Shown piece by piece: positions 32,617 to 43,503 of a DNA stretch of 64,000 nucleotides. The stretch spans positions 5,487,319 through 5,551,318 of the forward strand of contig OZ018328.1 in NCBI GenBank assembly GCA_963969495.1, in the 5' to 3' direction. The position numbers and the translations under genes are program-made. Below the pieces are notes generated by a model, which ran no database searches, was not told where the DNA came from, and was given only the letters and a program-made list of their open reading frames with translations. The DNA comes from Ceratothoa steindachneri. Taxonomy: Eukaryota; Arthropoda; Malacostraca; Isopoda; Cymothoidae. The first letter of the stretch is position 1. Every line of letters starts with the position of its first letter.

Positions 32617-33700
32617 ATGAGTGACACCTATTTACGTTGTGACTCGATGAAGTTTGCTATACCTAAGGCACAACGGGACCAGGTTCATGCTCTCAAAGAC
32701 AAGAAGAAGGAGCATGAGAGAACGGCAAGAAAAGGACAGCGGCTAATGAAGGCTTTGGAGAAAGACGAGGACGACGACACCAGGTGTATCTGCCTTAACC
32801 TGCAGCAGACTCTCCCAGTACCAAGAATGTCGACTAGTGTGGCATATTACCAGAAAAAACTTTGGATGTACAACCTGAGGAATTCATGATTTAAAGAGAA
32901 AAGTGTGTGGTGGTCGCGGCAGTGTTGAGATTGCGTCATGCTTATTAAAGTGGCTTGATAGTGACTTTGCTAAGGGAGAACAGTTTTCGGTGTTAAAGAT
33001 TGTGTCTGATAACTGCGGAGGTCAAAAGAAAAACATAAACATTATTCTTTTTTATTTGCATGAGATCCACAGGGGCCGCTTGACCAAGATTGACAATAAC
33101 TATCGCGTACCCAGCCACAGCTACATGGCCTGTGGCAGGGCATTTGGGAACATTGAGAAGGAAATCTGAGACAAAGGTTCCATCTATGACTTCAAAGGTT
33201 ACTGCACCGCCATTGGGGCCTCCCGGGTTGAATGGCAGTGAGTTATTGTGATGCGGCAGCCAGACTTCCTCAACTTTGATGTCCTGCAGAAGGAGGTGAC
33301 AATACGGCGGCTACAGGCTTCCTACGGGTTTTTAGAGGCCCGACGCTTCGGCTTCACCAGTACTTTTAGGGCAGAGTATGATGGCCCCGTTGGGACTCTT
33401 CGGCTGAGGAAGGGCATCGTCACCAAAAACCTAGCCTCCTTCAACATCTCCAATGTTTCCCTACTGCCGAAGTATGTCGCACCATGTCTTCTGAAGCCCA
33501 ACAAGGTCAAGGCCCTACGCTACCTCCTCAACTATGTGCCTCCAGTGCGAAGTCGCTACCTCCAATACATTATTGAGGAGCAGGAGGAGCTGGCCAGGGG
33601 TGACGAGGAGGACGTGGACAATGCACTGGACTACGATGACGAGGACGAGGAACACGACGTGAGGGCAGGGGGCAAGGTCACAGGTACCATGCCCTCTACC
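32617..33700 (+). pseudogene. TE3 transposase-like gene (SDNCGGQ family), broken
   Basis: Three pieces. 32617-32889: basic N-terminal region, LKDKKKEHERTARKGQRLMK, then LNLQQTLPVPRMSTSVAYYQ and KKLWMYNL. 32903-33169: GRGSVEIASCLLKWLDSD, VLKIVSDNCGGQKKN (putative catalytic Asp), YRVPSHSYMACGRAFGNIEK (second acidic region). 33248-33670: FGFTSTFRAEYDG and an acidic Glu/Asp-rich tail. I associate this motif order with arthropod transposon proteins of the DUF7869 type; that link is from memory. A TGA ends the second piece, and other frame breaks make it inactive. Confidence 0.65.
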
Positions 33701-33928
33701 CCCATCATCATCGTCACTGTCACCATCGTAATCGTGGGAAAGGTAAATGCTGATTATTATTATTATTGTAGTACTGTAATCATGTCACTAATCCTTAACC
33801 CTTTCAAAAACATTAAATAAGAGTATTATTAATTTGTGGACACACACTCAAGGTCACACCTGACCAATCTAATTTTCTAATTTGTAAGAAGACAGTAGTC
33901 TCATTAATGACGTACGCACAGGCACAGC

Positions 33929-33957
33929 GTGCACACACACATACACACACACACACC
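33929..33957. repeat. (CA)n microsatellite in TE3
   Basis: Interrupted CA repeat in the non-coding 3' part of TE3. Confidence 0.9.
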
Positions 33958-34116
33958 TTACCAGATTCTTGTAAGACAGTAATCTTACAAGAAGCAGCAC
34001 CCCCAATAATTTTAGTCACAAGCCGTCACTGTTCTGAATATTGCTAAACTTTAACTGCGTTTTTCTCCACTTTTAGTTTTTGGCACTTACATCACTCTGT
34101 TACTGAACGCCTCATA

Positions 34117-34663
34117 TATGGTGAAAAAAAGCCATTCACTAAACATCAGAATTTGGAATCCTTCCAAAGATTCCAATAATGAGCAAAGGAAAAGTGATAT
34201 TTGAAGAACACAAAGATATAGTTAGAAGATTCTATGAGTCAGATGAGGTTATTCATATGTGTCCTGGCAAAAAGGAGGCTTGTGTAAAAGTCATCAGTGC
34301 TGAAGGTGCAAAAACGACTTGTCCTTGGGAATTTAAGAGTTATTTGAACTATATAAAAATTATAAAAAGAATCCCAAAATAAGATTTTCCACATTTGCTA
34401 AATTATGGCTGTCATATTGTGTGCTTGCGGGTAGTGGTGGGACTCATTCTGTCTGTGTGCATATATCATCAAAACCCAAAATTACAGCTAGCTGCAATGG
34501 GAGAAAAAGGTCTCCCATACAAAAATCTTATGGGTTACAGTGTCTGCAGTACAGAGAGAGTGGCTTGAATGATGCAACTTTGCAAAGATTGCCCAAGAGA
34601 AGAGGGTGTTTAAAGTTTCTTGAGTTGCTTGACAGTGTAAAATCAGCTCCAAACTCCAAATGA
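34117..34663 (+). pseudogene. TE1 transposase, middle region, broken
   Basis: Frames in order: YGEKKPFTKHQ just after TE3; then from 34179 MSKGKVIFEEHKDIVRRFYE, DEVIHMCPGKKEACVKVIS and WEFKSYLNYIKII; then from about 34421 GSGGTHSVCVHISSKPKI. The FYE-DE...CPGKK and GTHSVCV motifs are ones I recognise from a family of uncharacterised arthropod transposases that precede the DFSENY catalytic part. Frameshifts near 34383 and 34664 break the gene. Confidence 0.6.
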
Positions 34664-34768
34664 AATATCTTACAAGCAATGGGTGCCTGTTAACTGTTGT
34701 ACAATGGTAGACAAAGTGGAGCCACTTCATGAATACTTATCATCATTAAGCATGAAAATATCCTGCAT

Positions 34769-35791
34769 GTGGTTTGTCATAATTTTGTTGCACAGCAGCA
34801 TTCACAGTACTTAAAACAGTTGAAAGAAACACTGCTACCTCAGAGCGAGGCAGTTATATTAGTTGATTTCTCTGAAAATTATTCTTTCATTGTCCAAAAT
34901 GCTGCCCAAGGATTACACTGGGACAATTCACAATGTACAGTTCACCCTTTTGTCATCTATTATGGATCATCTGCAGACCAGGAACTTAACCATTTTAGTC
35001 TCTGTTTCTTATCTCCATCACTAAAACACAAAATTTTAATGGCTTACTCATTTAGAATAAAGCTTATGAGCTATGTTAAATTCAGATGCCCACAACTGAA
35101 GGAGGTGTACTATTTTTCAGGTGGATGTGCTGGCCAATATAAAAACAGATACAACTTCACAAATCTCTGTTACCATGAAGAGGATTTTGGTTTGTCTTGT
35201 GAATGGCACTTCTTTGCTACATCCCATGGCAAAAATGCATGTGATGGGCTTGGGGGAACAGTGAAGAGAGCTACTGCTCATGCCAGTTTGCAGAGAACTA
35301 CAGAGAAGCAAATTCTTACACCAGACGACATGTTTCAGTTTTGTGAAGAAAACTTGAGCAAAACAATAAAAATTTTCTTTGTAGCTACATCTCATTTGAA
35401 AGATGCAGAACAACGGTTAGAACATCGATTCAAGGGCAGTAGGGCTATTCTGGGAACTCAGAAATATCATAGATTTGTTCCCATAATCAAGGAAGAACTG
35501 ATGGTCTATCTCATTTCAAGTGGCATTGGAGAAAAGAAAAGAATAAGGAAAAGTCATATTACTAATGAACCTGCAATGGTTGATAACCTAAACTGTGTCA
35601 AACCAGGAGAGTATGTTAGCTGCATTTATGACAGGCAAGTTTGGTATGGAATTGTGGAGGAGTTTGATGATTACACAGTAAACTTTTTACATCCATCTGG
35701 GTCATCAGGAGCAAGTGCATATCATCATTATCCATCAAATAAGGATTCATGTGCAGTGCCAGGACATCATATATTAACTGTCATGAGTTGA
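34769..35791 (+). CDS. TE1 transposase, catalytic region (one Asp replaced)
   Basis: A 340-codon open stretch. Motifs in order: AVILVDFSENYSFIVQNAAQ (first acidic residue), GLHWDNSQCTVHPFVIYYG, EVYYFSGGCAGQYKNRYNF, EWHFFATSHGKNACDGLGG, TVKRATAHASLQR, RFVPIIKEEL and a C-terminal CVKPGEYVSCIYDRQVWYGI domain. It looks like an RNase H-fold transposase core. In family members I remember, the third motif is FSDGxAxQYKN. Here the Asp is Gly, which would remove a likely catalytic residue. The ATG is not the true start, since the gene is continuous with broken upstream exons. The frame ends before the right inverted repeat. Confidence 0.7.
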   Translation: MVCHNFVAQQHSQYLKQLKETLLPQSEAVILVDFSENYSFIVQNAAQGLHWDNSQCTVHPFVIYYGSSADQELNHFSLCFLSPSLKHKILMAYSFRIKLMSYVKFRCPQLKEVYYFSGGCAGQYKNRYNFTNLCYHEEDFGLSCEWHFFATSHGKNACDGLGGTVKRATAHASLQRTTEKQILTPDDMFQFCEENLSKTIKIFFVATSHLKDAEQRLEHRFKGSRAILGTQKYHRFVPIIKEELMVYLISSGIGEKKRIRKSHITNEPAMVDNLNCVKPGEYVSCIYDRQVWYGIVEEFDDYTVNFLHPSGSSGASAYHHYPSNKDSCAVPGHHILTVMS

Positions 35792-36691
35792 CCTATACTA
35801 AGATGAGGCAGCAGAATTAAATATATTTTTCCTCAGAAAGAAATTGATGAAAGTATCGAATATGCCAAAATTGTATTAGGTTAACAGGTCTTCCCTATCA
35901 TTATTGTAATTATTTTGTCAGTGAGGATTATCAGTGAAATATCATTTTTTTATTCTTGGAGATTTAGGTCAAGTCAAACTGATAGCTAAAGTAAATTCCT
36001 AAATTGACCTGTAATTTATAAATATGGTGTCAACATAAATAATTTACATAAAAAGTAATAGCATATACAACCTTTTTATGATTGTTTCTAATAGCTAAGA
36101 CCTTTGACTGTTTTTTATATGCAAAAGTATTATAATTTCAATTTCTATAGGTCACTTTAATAGCTTAAATGTGAAAAATATGTAGAATTGATGTACAACT
36201 TAAAAATATAGTGCTCACTTGTGTTAATTACTTGAAAAATATTAGCATAAACAAACTTCTTTTTTTTTTACTGATTCCAATAGCCAGAGCACATACCTTC
36301 ATTTTTCTCATAAAATCTTTTCAATTTTGATAGCCCAGAGGTCAACTCTTAACCTCAAATTTTAGCAAATGTATAGTTTTTTATTTTTTAACCTAGAGTT
36401 ATTAAACATTCATATTTGAATCCCTTGTCTTTTTCTGATTCTAAACACATATACTTTTATATATAATTATGACCATTTATTACCCTAGTTGTGGGTTGCC
36501 AAATGTTAGTGACCTCATATGTAACCTCAAAATACCCAAGGTCATATCTCCTGAATCTTTGGTCAGATTAACCTTAAACTTAGAAATGGGTTTAGGGCCT
36601 CAAAACTTCCTATAAACCAAATTTCAGCAAAATCTGAGAGATGGTGTTAATTTTCAATTTTTCTGGTTGATTTCACAGAGAATGCCCCTGT

Positions 36692-36704
36692 TATAACATG
36701 TACA
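36692..36704 (+). mobile_element. CR1 sliver between TE1 and TE2
   Basis: TATAACATGTACA matches CR1 TATAATATGTACA at 55431. The final TGTACA (36699-36704) is duplicated at 39824-39829 on the far side of TE2. Confidence 0.7.
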
Positions 36705-39700
36705 TTAATGTGGATCGAAAAAAGGGGGTTTTGCAAACATTTTCATGGACCCAACATCAAAAACTATTGTATTGAAACTTCAGACTTCTAAATTAATATT
36801 ATCAGGTTCCTCAACGCAATTGAAATTTTGAAAAAAATGTCAGATATTCTATTGTTTTCAAACTTCAAGTTGTTACATCAATATTTATGTCCTATACGGG
36901 GTATATTATTTCTATAAAACTTTTAAAAAAATATATTTCTATAAAACTATAATCAATACTTCTACTTCCATTTTATTGAATAAAAATAATCTATTAATTA
37001 GTCGCTAAGTTTTCCTTCCTTTTCTTCCATTTGCTTCAATGCAACCTGTAGATTTTTATCATCATCACTCTGAAATAAAAGAAATTGAACAATTAACAGT
37101 TGAATATTTAAATTTTCACTATTATTCAATATCCATTTATTCAATGCAGTTAGATTTTTGTAGTGTTATTACCCCTCATTACAAAGTGCTTCTTGATATT
37201 AAATGAGGGTATTTTTCTCCCTGACTCATTTCTACTCATTATATAGCCATCCCGTTTGTCTTCTCCACAAACTGTTAGTGATGCTTCTGTGACCAATTTG
37301 ATGCATCTCAAAACCACTTGTGTGTGACAAGTAAACTTTAGAATATCCAATTTAGGTTGTTTGGCAGATAAATTCTTCAAGTTGATCATCAGAGAGCGTC
37401 CTCATCAGTGGAGGTTTGGTCACAACGGTCTGCTGCCAATCAATTAGGTGGATATAGTCATCAGCTTCAAAGTTTATGTCTGGGATCTTGAAAGTACTTA
37501 TTGATTTCCCTTTATAATCTTTTCATGCTTTCTGAATTCTTCTCCATCGAGTTTCCGGATATGATTTCTTTCATCTTGCAGCATACAGAGAAGAATGTTT
37601 TCCTCATGTGTAAAATAAGCATTCCTTTGAATCACTGGGGCAACTATATCTTTAATATGTTTGTTCATCCCTTGCAGTGATTGCACTGTCTTGAATAGGT
37701 TGAATGCTCCATCTTGCGAAGAAGAGTTAGCTTTTATTTCAAACCAGCATAGTGCATACACCTTCATGATGAACAAGACAATGGATTTCAGTGTGTCAGA
37801 AGAGTCTGAAGTCAAAACATATAATCTAAGTACCCGATGTGCCGTTGTAAGCCATCATGTATGCAACATTCTTCCAGGACTCTTACAGCCATTTCAGCAG
37901 AACATTTACCTTGTGTGATCGGTGCTCAGATTGCCTCTGTCAGCAGACGGCAAGTTAGTCGGAATTGGCTCAAATTCAACAACACTTAGTCTCACATTTA
38001 TCCAGTTGTTTCCTTATAGGTCTGACAAATCCGCGAGTCCCCATTGTTTTCCCATCCATCATTGATAAGATGGCGCAAAGGAAGCTGATTTGCATGGAGC
38101 TGACAAATAAAACAATGCGGTGGTCTATTAAGTTTTTCTTCTAACATTCCGATCACACCTTTTTTGTTCCTGTATTCACTGCCATTCCATCGCATCCCAC
38201 AGCAATAAGTTCATCAGTTGCAATGTTATTTGCTTCTAGATACAAGAATATTGCCTCGCATATAGCTTTTGCAGAACTGTCTTCATTGTCAGGTGTCTAA
38301 GGTATTCTGAACCAGGTTCTTCTATCATAGAGATGTGGTCTTCCATTATCTTCTTCTTTTGATGAGTTCCCTCCATTGTCTCAACAACAAATGTGCTATC
38401 TTTTCTCTTTTCTATCATCAAATTTAAATAGAATATATGTAATGGCTTATCCATTCTAATTTCTTGCTGAAGTGTAGTATGTTCTTTGACACGCTCTCTT
38501 CTAACTTTTGACCTGTCAACTTCAATTGACAATAAGTGCTTAAAGATTGAAATTGTTATTAAAGCTACAGCTTGATCAGACACACCAGTGCAGTCACCTG
38601 CCAATGCAAATTCTGACAATTTTATTTGTTTAGATGGAGTCTTGTATGCAAATTTTTTGTTTACTTCTTTGTGTTTCATGGATGAAGGAAGCTCATAGTC
38701 AGCAGATTCTGTTTCTGTGCTGGAGGAAGGAAGCATCGCTTCAATATTATCTGTCGAAATAGATGGTTGATTTAAGAGACAATACTCATGCTTCTTCCTA
38801 ACTGCACTCTGAATATTTTTCTTTGATTGATTTTGATCTATATTACCTATTGCCATTTTCCTAGGTGTTTGTTGGTCTTCTAGAAACATTTGCTCCAATG
38901 GCAGCACCTTCTTTTCTTTGCTACAAGAACAGTTTCCAAAGCTATCACATTTACAACACAGAATATCAAACAATTGTTCTGCATTCTTGGTAAAATCGTC
39001 ACACTTCTGTTCGAATGATTAAACATTTTTCCTGCTAATATTTCTCTTTAAAGCCTCATATTTTGAATAATAATTTAAAATTCTTTTTCTAACTGCCTTT
39101 ATTGACGTACAAGTGATTGATACCATTTTCCAAATAGAAATTAACTTCTCTGCTACTAATGTGATAATTTGTTTAATTGGCGAGTCTTTTCTATTACAGT
39201 TCTTTTCCTTTTCACGCTCAAACAAAACATATTTTATAAGTTAGCAACACTTGTTCACTAGCGGCGCAGGGTGCACCAAACAAAGGGCTTTCAATTTCAT
39301 GGCTCATTCTAGGTTTAAATGCCATAATTAAATAGTGTTTTTTCTTACATGTTATTTAGCTCTGAAATATAATAAAATGTGCATAAATATTTATTGTACA
39401 CTATAAATAACTGTTCTTAAATACAAATAGAAGAATGTGATTAAAACACTAGACAGAGCCCCACATTCACACATTCACTCTGAATGAGATCCTCCACACT
39501 ACTGAAGCATAATTGTCACTTAAGCCACTATAATATGTCATTGAAGAACCTTTAAATATCATTTGATTACTTTCAAATTTCATTTAATTGTTTTTTAAAA
39601 TACAATAATTATTTTTTTGGAGGTATCAATTCAAAATTCAAACTTAATTTTTAGATATAATCCACGAAATCGCATTATTTTCAATTTTCAATGGCGTTGA

Positions 39701-39823
39701 GGAACCTTTAAAAATTATTATATCAAAAAATCCTTTTAGGAGGTTTAATTTGACAGATAGCCCCATAAAAATAATTGTGGTGCAAAAATAAGTTTCAGAA
39801 AAATGTTTTTCACTCCACCTTAA
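36705..39823 (-). mobile_element. TE2: DNA transposon, 6-bp TGTACA duplication
   Basis: Left end TTAATGTGGATCGAAAAA; the right end reverse-complemented is TTAAGGTGGAGTGAAAAA. Similarity between the arms continues inward (GGTTCCTCAACGC-ATTGAAA in both, near 36811 and 39697). TGTACA flanks both ends. CR1 sequence on both sides joins exactly as in the uninterrupted CR1 copy (ATGTACATTAGTCAAAGG). Length 3119 bp, with a minus-strand transposase gene in pieces. Because TGTACATTA is near-palindromic with the TTAA at the ends, the duplication could also be read as 4-10 bp. Confidence 0.8.
37498..38973 (-). pseudogene. TE2 transposase-like gene, broken
   Basis: Minus strand, N- to C-terminus. 38973-38236 starts CCKCDSFGNCSCSKEKK (Cys-rich) and includes LAGDCTGVSDQAVALI, DKPLHIFYLNLMIEKRKDS and EEHISMIEEPG-like EDHISMIEEPGSEYLRHLT. 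38270-38000 has ATDELIAVGCDGMAVNTG (Asp motif), then after a frame change GVIGMLEEKLNRPPHCFICQ and LHANQLPLRHLI. 37815-37498 has ALCWFEIKANSSSQDGAFNL, VAPVIQRNAYFTHEENILL and LQDERNHIRKL. I recognise this motif set from uncharacterised arthropod transposon proteins but cannot name the superfamily. Frameshifts and missing stretches show decay. Confidence 0.65.
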
Positions 39824-41700
39824 TGTACATTAGTCAAAGGAAGATAGAATTGGTGGGAGATAATTATTTATATTAAAAAAAAAGCATTGTTTCAAATGTA
39901 AATAATTCAATAAAGCAGGATGAGGTTGAGTTAAGTTGGATAGATGTTAGGATCAGTGAAAAATAGGATGGTACATTTGGGAGTCTTTTGCAGACCACTT
40001 GGACAAATTGGGGATATTGATGAATTTAATGTTAAGGAAATTAATAAAATATGCGAAGTAAATGCAGTTATTCTTAAAGACTTCAATTTAAATTCTTTAG
40101 GCTTGAAAACTATGACAGGAAAGCAAGTTGTTAGTTTATAGATTCTTTTTTTTAGTCAATTTGTTAATAAGCTAACTAAGGGTGCCAATATATTAGATCT
40201 AGTACTTTTAAACTATGATGATTTGGTTAAAAAAATTACCATTTGGGAAGCATTAGGAAATATTGATCATGGGATGGTTAATTTTAACATGGGAACTTGG
40301 AAAGGAAAAATAGGTGAAAATGCTACAAAAGCTCCAATATTCATAAGGAGGATTATGGAAAGCTTTGAAACTTGTTAAATTTGGTTAATTAGGATGTATA
40401 ATTCAAAGGAAAGATTTTTATAGGATATGGGATACCATTAAACATGTATTCAATTTAGTCCAGGAGCAATGTATCCTAATGATGTCCATAAGGAAGAAAG
40501 ATAGGAAAGCATTATGGTAGAATCAGAAGATAGATAGAAAATATTCTCTCAGAAAATGTCATACTGGCAATTATCGGTAGGGAAATATTCTTGAAAATGT
40601 ACATAAATCTTTATAGATTAACGAGGAACCATCTAAATAAGGTTATAAGGAAAACAAAAGGGTATCGGAAATTAAATTAACTCAAAGTAGCAAATTTAGC
40701 TTAGCAAAGATAAAATAGTGACTATTTAATATGAAGTTGTGTAATAAACTGATGAGAAAACAGTTGAAGTATTTAATGACCATTTTGTTTTAGTATTTAC
40801 AGATGAGACCCTAAACCATCTAATATATGATAATGCAGTTAGAGAAAGAGATGTTAACTACTATTAATATATTAGGAAAATCATTAATAGACTTTGTTAA
40901 ATGTTAACAAGGTCTCAGGCCCTAATAACATTCTAGGATACTTGAAGAAGGGGTAGAAATTATTGTAATAGCTCTTGAGAAGATATATATTAAAGTAAGG
41001 ATGTTATCCTTAAACTCTTATGTACAACTACATCTTGAGTACTGTATAAAGGCATGGTCCCGACATTTTAGGCATAATATCACCCTGCTGCAATCAGTAC
41101 AAAGGAGGGCAACAAAGATGTATTCTCTCCCTGAGGCACATTGACTATATAAATAGACTGAGGATACTGAATATGATCTCTTTTGAAAAGTGTATAAGAA
41201 AGGATATGATTGAGCTTCTTTTTTTTTTTTAAATCTGGGATAGATATATTGTATGTTGTTGGCAACTTCTTTCATTTGTAGTGTAATAATAGGACTAGGG
41301 TCACCAATTGAAAATCAAAAAAAATGGTGCAGGTTGGATTTGGACTAATATTTTTTCACCCATAGAGTGGTAGACTTCTGGAATAAATTCCCAGGAGTTT
41401 ATGGGTTGTCCTAATGTGTTCAATGGCAGTTTAAATGAGTGTATGAGAAGAGATTATGGCCTAAATGTTCACATTTTAATATTGTATATTTTGTAGCTGC
41501 ATGCTTTAAATTTTTGGAAAGCCTTGATTGGTGATACTTTTAAAGCGTTATTCTGGATGGAGTTTATTGGGATGATGGGCGTTTCTTTGAGGCTCTTTGT
41601 TTGACTTGGATGACTTCTGATAGGCCCCTGTGGCTTTTGTCATCCATGAATTATCTTATGGCCAGTTTCTCTGAGATCCAGCACTCCATGTATCTGCAGG
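39824..41700 (+). mobile_element. CR1 copy b, 3' portion
   Basis: Continues from TGTACATTAGTCAAAGGAAG. It matches CR1 through the endonuclease (VHLGVFCRPLGQIGDIDEFN near 39970), linker, the 3' half of RT (YIKAWSRHF-like) and the 3' UTR with GATAGGCCCCTGTGGCTTTTG, ending near CCATGAATTATCTTATG. Internal deletions remove most of the RT. At the CAGGATGAGGTTGAG site it has GAG where the 55-kb copy has a stop. Confidence 0.75.
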
Positions 41701-42046
41701 TTTTGTGAATGTCTTTGGTTCCTAGTTGTAACAGGGGCAGATGTCTATATGAGCCATGCAAGTGCTGTATTTTTGTTTATCTTTTAGTTGTGATCACACT
41801 GGATCCTTGCCAGGCCGATTCTTGAGAAATGTGAGATTTATGTTTGATCTGGTGAAATAGCATTGAAAAGGTGGTTTGTTCACAAAGGTTGGATGCAATG
41901 CTATGGATTATTTAATAGGTGGCGGTGGAATTCCTGTAAGTATTTCTTACTTTGCCTTCCCCATGTTCTCTTCAGTCGAATCTGACAGTGCTCAGGAATG
42001 ATGTCACAACACAGGGCATTTTCCTTGAAGTCTCTAAGAGAGGTTA
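41701..42046. other. No gene assigned
   Basis: Sequence between the CR1 3' end and LINE A4. Nothing recognised. Confidence 0.4.
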
Positions 42047-42354
42047 GCCGACCACTCCCATGGTGGTCGGCCGAGTGTGAGACGGCCCTCAATCAGAAGC
42101 GTTATGGCTACATGCGCTATAAGCGCCGCCCGAACGATTTCACTGTCGCTGAATTTCGTCGGGCTTGTGCTAGGTTCCGGTATATTTCGAAGCACGCCCG
42201 CCGCTCTTCTTGGCGGGCATACATGTCTTTACTTAACGGGAAGACCCCTCTAGCAGAGGTGTGAAGCGAGTCAAAAGGATTCGGGGCAAGTTCTCGCAGG
42301 ACACCACCTCCCGTTCTCCAGGAGAATGGGTCCGCAATCTCGGACCCCGCGTCC

Positions 42355-43335
42355 GTGGCGGAATCCTTAGCGACCGCTTTTTCCGCATGCTCTAGCCGTG
42401 ATGCCGTTCCGCCAGTATTCAATGCACGTCGTGATGGCGCGGAAGGCCGCCGGCTGGACTTTACCTCCAGAGGCGGAGAACCCTTCAACGACAGGTGTAG
42501 TGTGAGTGAGTTGCGCTCCGCGCTTGCTTCGTGCGCGGGCACCGCCTATGGTCTGGACGATGTCCCGTACGCCATGCTTCGACACTTGGGTGAGCGAGGC
42601 ATGGCCTTTCTGTTAGATTTGTTCAACAGGATCTGGGTGGAGGGTCTCCTCTCAGATTCCTGGCGAATCGCTACTGTGCTCGCCTTTCGCAAACCGGGGA
42701 GAGATCACTCTACTCCGGCCAGTTTCCGTCCAATCTCTCTAACCTCTTGCGTGTGCAAGTAGATGGAGAAATCGGTAAATGTTAGATTAGCCTTTTTCAT
42801 GGACAGCGGAGGCCATCTGTCTTCTGCACATTGCAGCTTCCGCAAGTTCCACTTCATGTCGGATGCTCTGCTCCGACTCGAAAATGCCATCTGCGAGGCC
42901 TTCCTTCGTAGACAGCACTACGCCACAGTGTTTTTCGATCTGGAGAAGGCCAATGATACCGCATGGCGATACGGTATCATGGAGACTCTCCACACGATGG
43001 GGGCGAGGGGACGCCTACCAATGTTTATATCAGAATTTTTGCGAGATCGTCGATTCCGCGTACGGGTAGGGGGAGCCCTCTCCGGCCCAAAGGAGCAGGA
43101 AGAGGGTGTCCCGCAGGGAAGTGTCCTCAGTGTCACACTCTTTGCCCTGAGCATCAACGGCATCACCTCAGTGCTGCCGGAAGATGTTCTCGCTACTCTC
43201 TACACGGACGACCTTTGGATCTCTTTTGGCGCGGCCCAGATGCAAACTCTGGAGCGTCGACTCCAACAGGCATTGAACCGCGTCTCTCGCTATGCCGAAG
43301 CGCACAGGTTTCGGGGTTTTTTTGACCAAGACTAA
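42355..43335 (+). pseudogene. LINE A4 reverse transcriptase (stop and frameshift)
   Basis: One frame from 42355 to 43335 with a TAG at 42760-42762 (A1 has TTG there). Motifs: FRPISLTSCVCK, FFDLEKANDTAW (catalytic Asp kept), EGVPQGSVLSVTLFALSI and TLYTDDLWISFG, where A1 has YVDD. Thus this copy carries YTDD. The frame is lost at a T-run near 43316. Confidence 0.82.
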
Positions 43336-43503
43336 GGTGGTGCACTTTTGCCGCCATCCACGGCTCCACCCCGACCCAGATTTGTTTCTTAATAGGGTGC
43401 GCCTGGATGTGATTGAATCGCACCGTTTCCTTGGTCTTGTATTCGACCGACGCCTCACTTGGGAGGCTCTTGTTCGCAGCCTTAGGTCTCTTGTACCCGC
43501 CCC

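Larger units (their letters stand above)
32385..34114 (+). mobile_element. TE3: DNA transposon nested in TE1
   Basis: Left end TGAGGCGTTCAGTAACAGAG. The right end, reverse-complemented, is TGAGGCGTTCAGTAACAGAG, with the similarity continuing for about 10 more bases (TGACGTAAGCG versus TGATGTAAGTG). Flanked by TA on each side (32383-32384, 34115-34116). It is 1730 bp and contains a broken transposase with an SDNCGGQ-KN motif. The host reading frame of TE1 is restored when the element and one TA are removed. Confidence 0.85.
30527..36691 (+). mobile_element. TE1: DNA transposon with ~700-bp inverted repeats
   Basis: Left terminal region 30527-31230 and right region 35958-36691 are long imperfect inverted repeats. 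For example, CTCAGATTTTGCTGAAATTT near 30585 matches the reverse complement of AAATTTCAGCAAAATCTGAG near 36619-36638. The similarity continues inward to GATATCAATTTGATCTTGAA / its counterpart near 35965. Between them lies a broken transposase gene (31731-35791), itself interrupted by TE3 at 32385-34114. CR1 copy b flanks both sides. Without TE3 the element is about 4.4 kb. Exact ends and target duplication are not resolved. The superfamily is not one I can name with confidence. Confidence 0.78.

Noticed and set aside
37661..37918. Plus-strand open frame of 85 codons
   Set aside because: It is the antisense shadow of the TE2 transposase coding on the minus strand.
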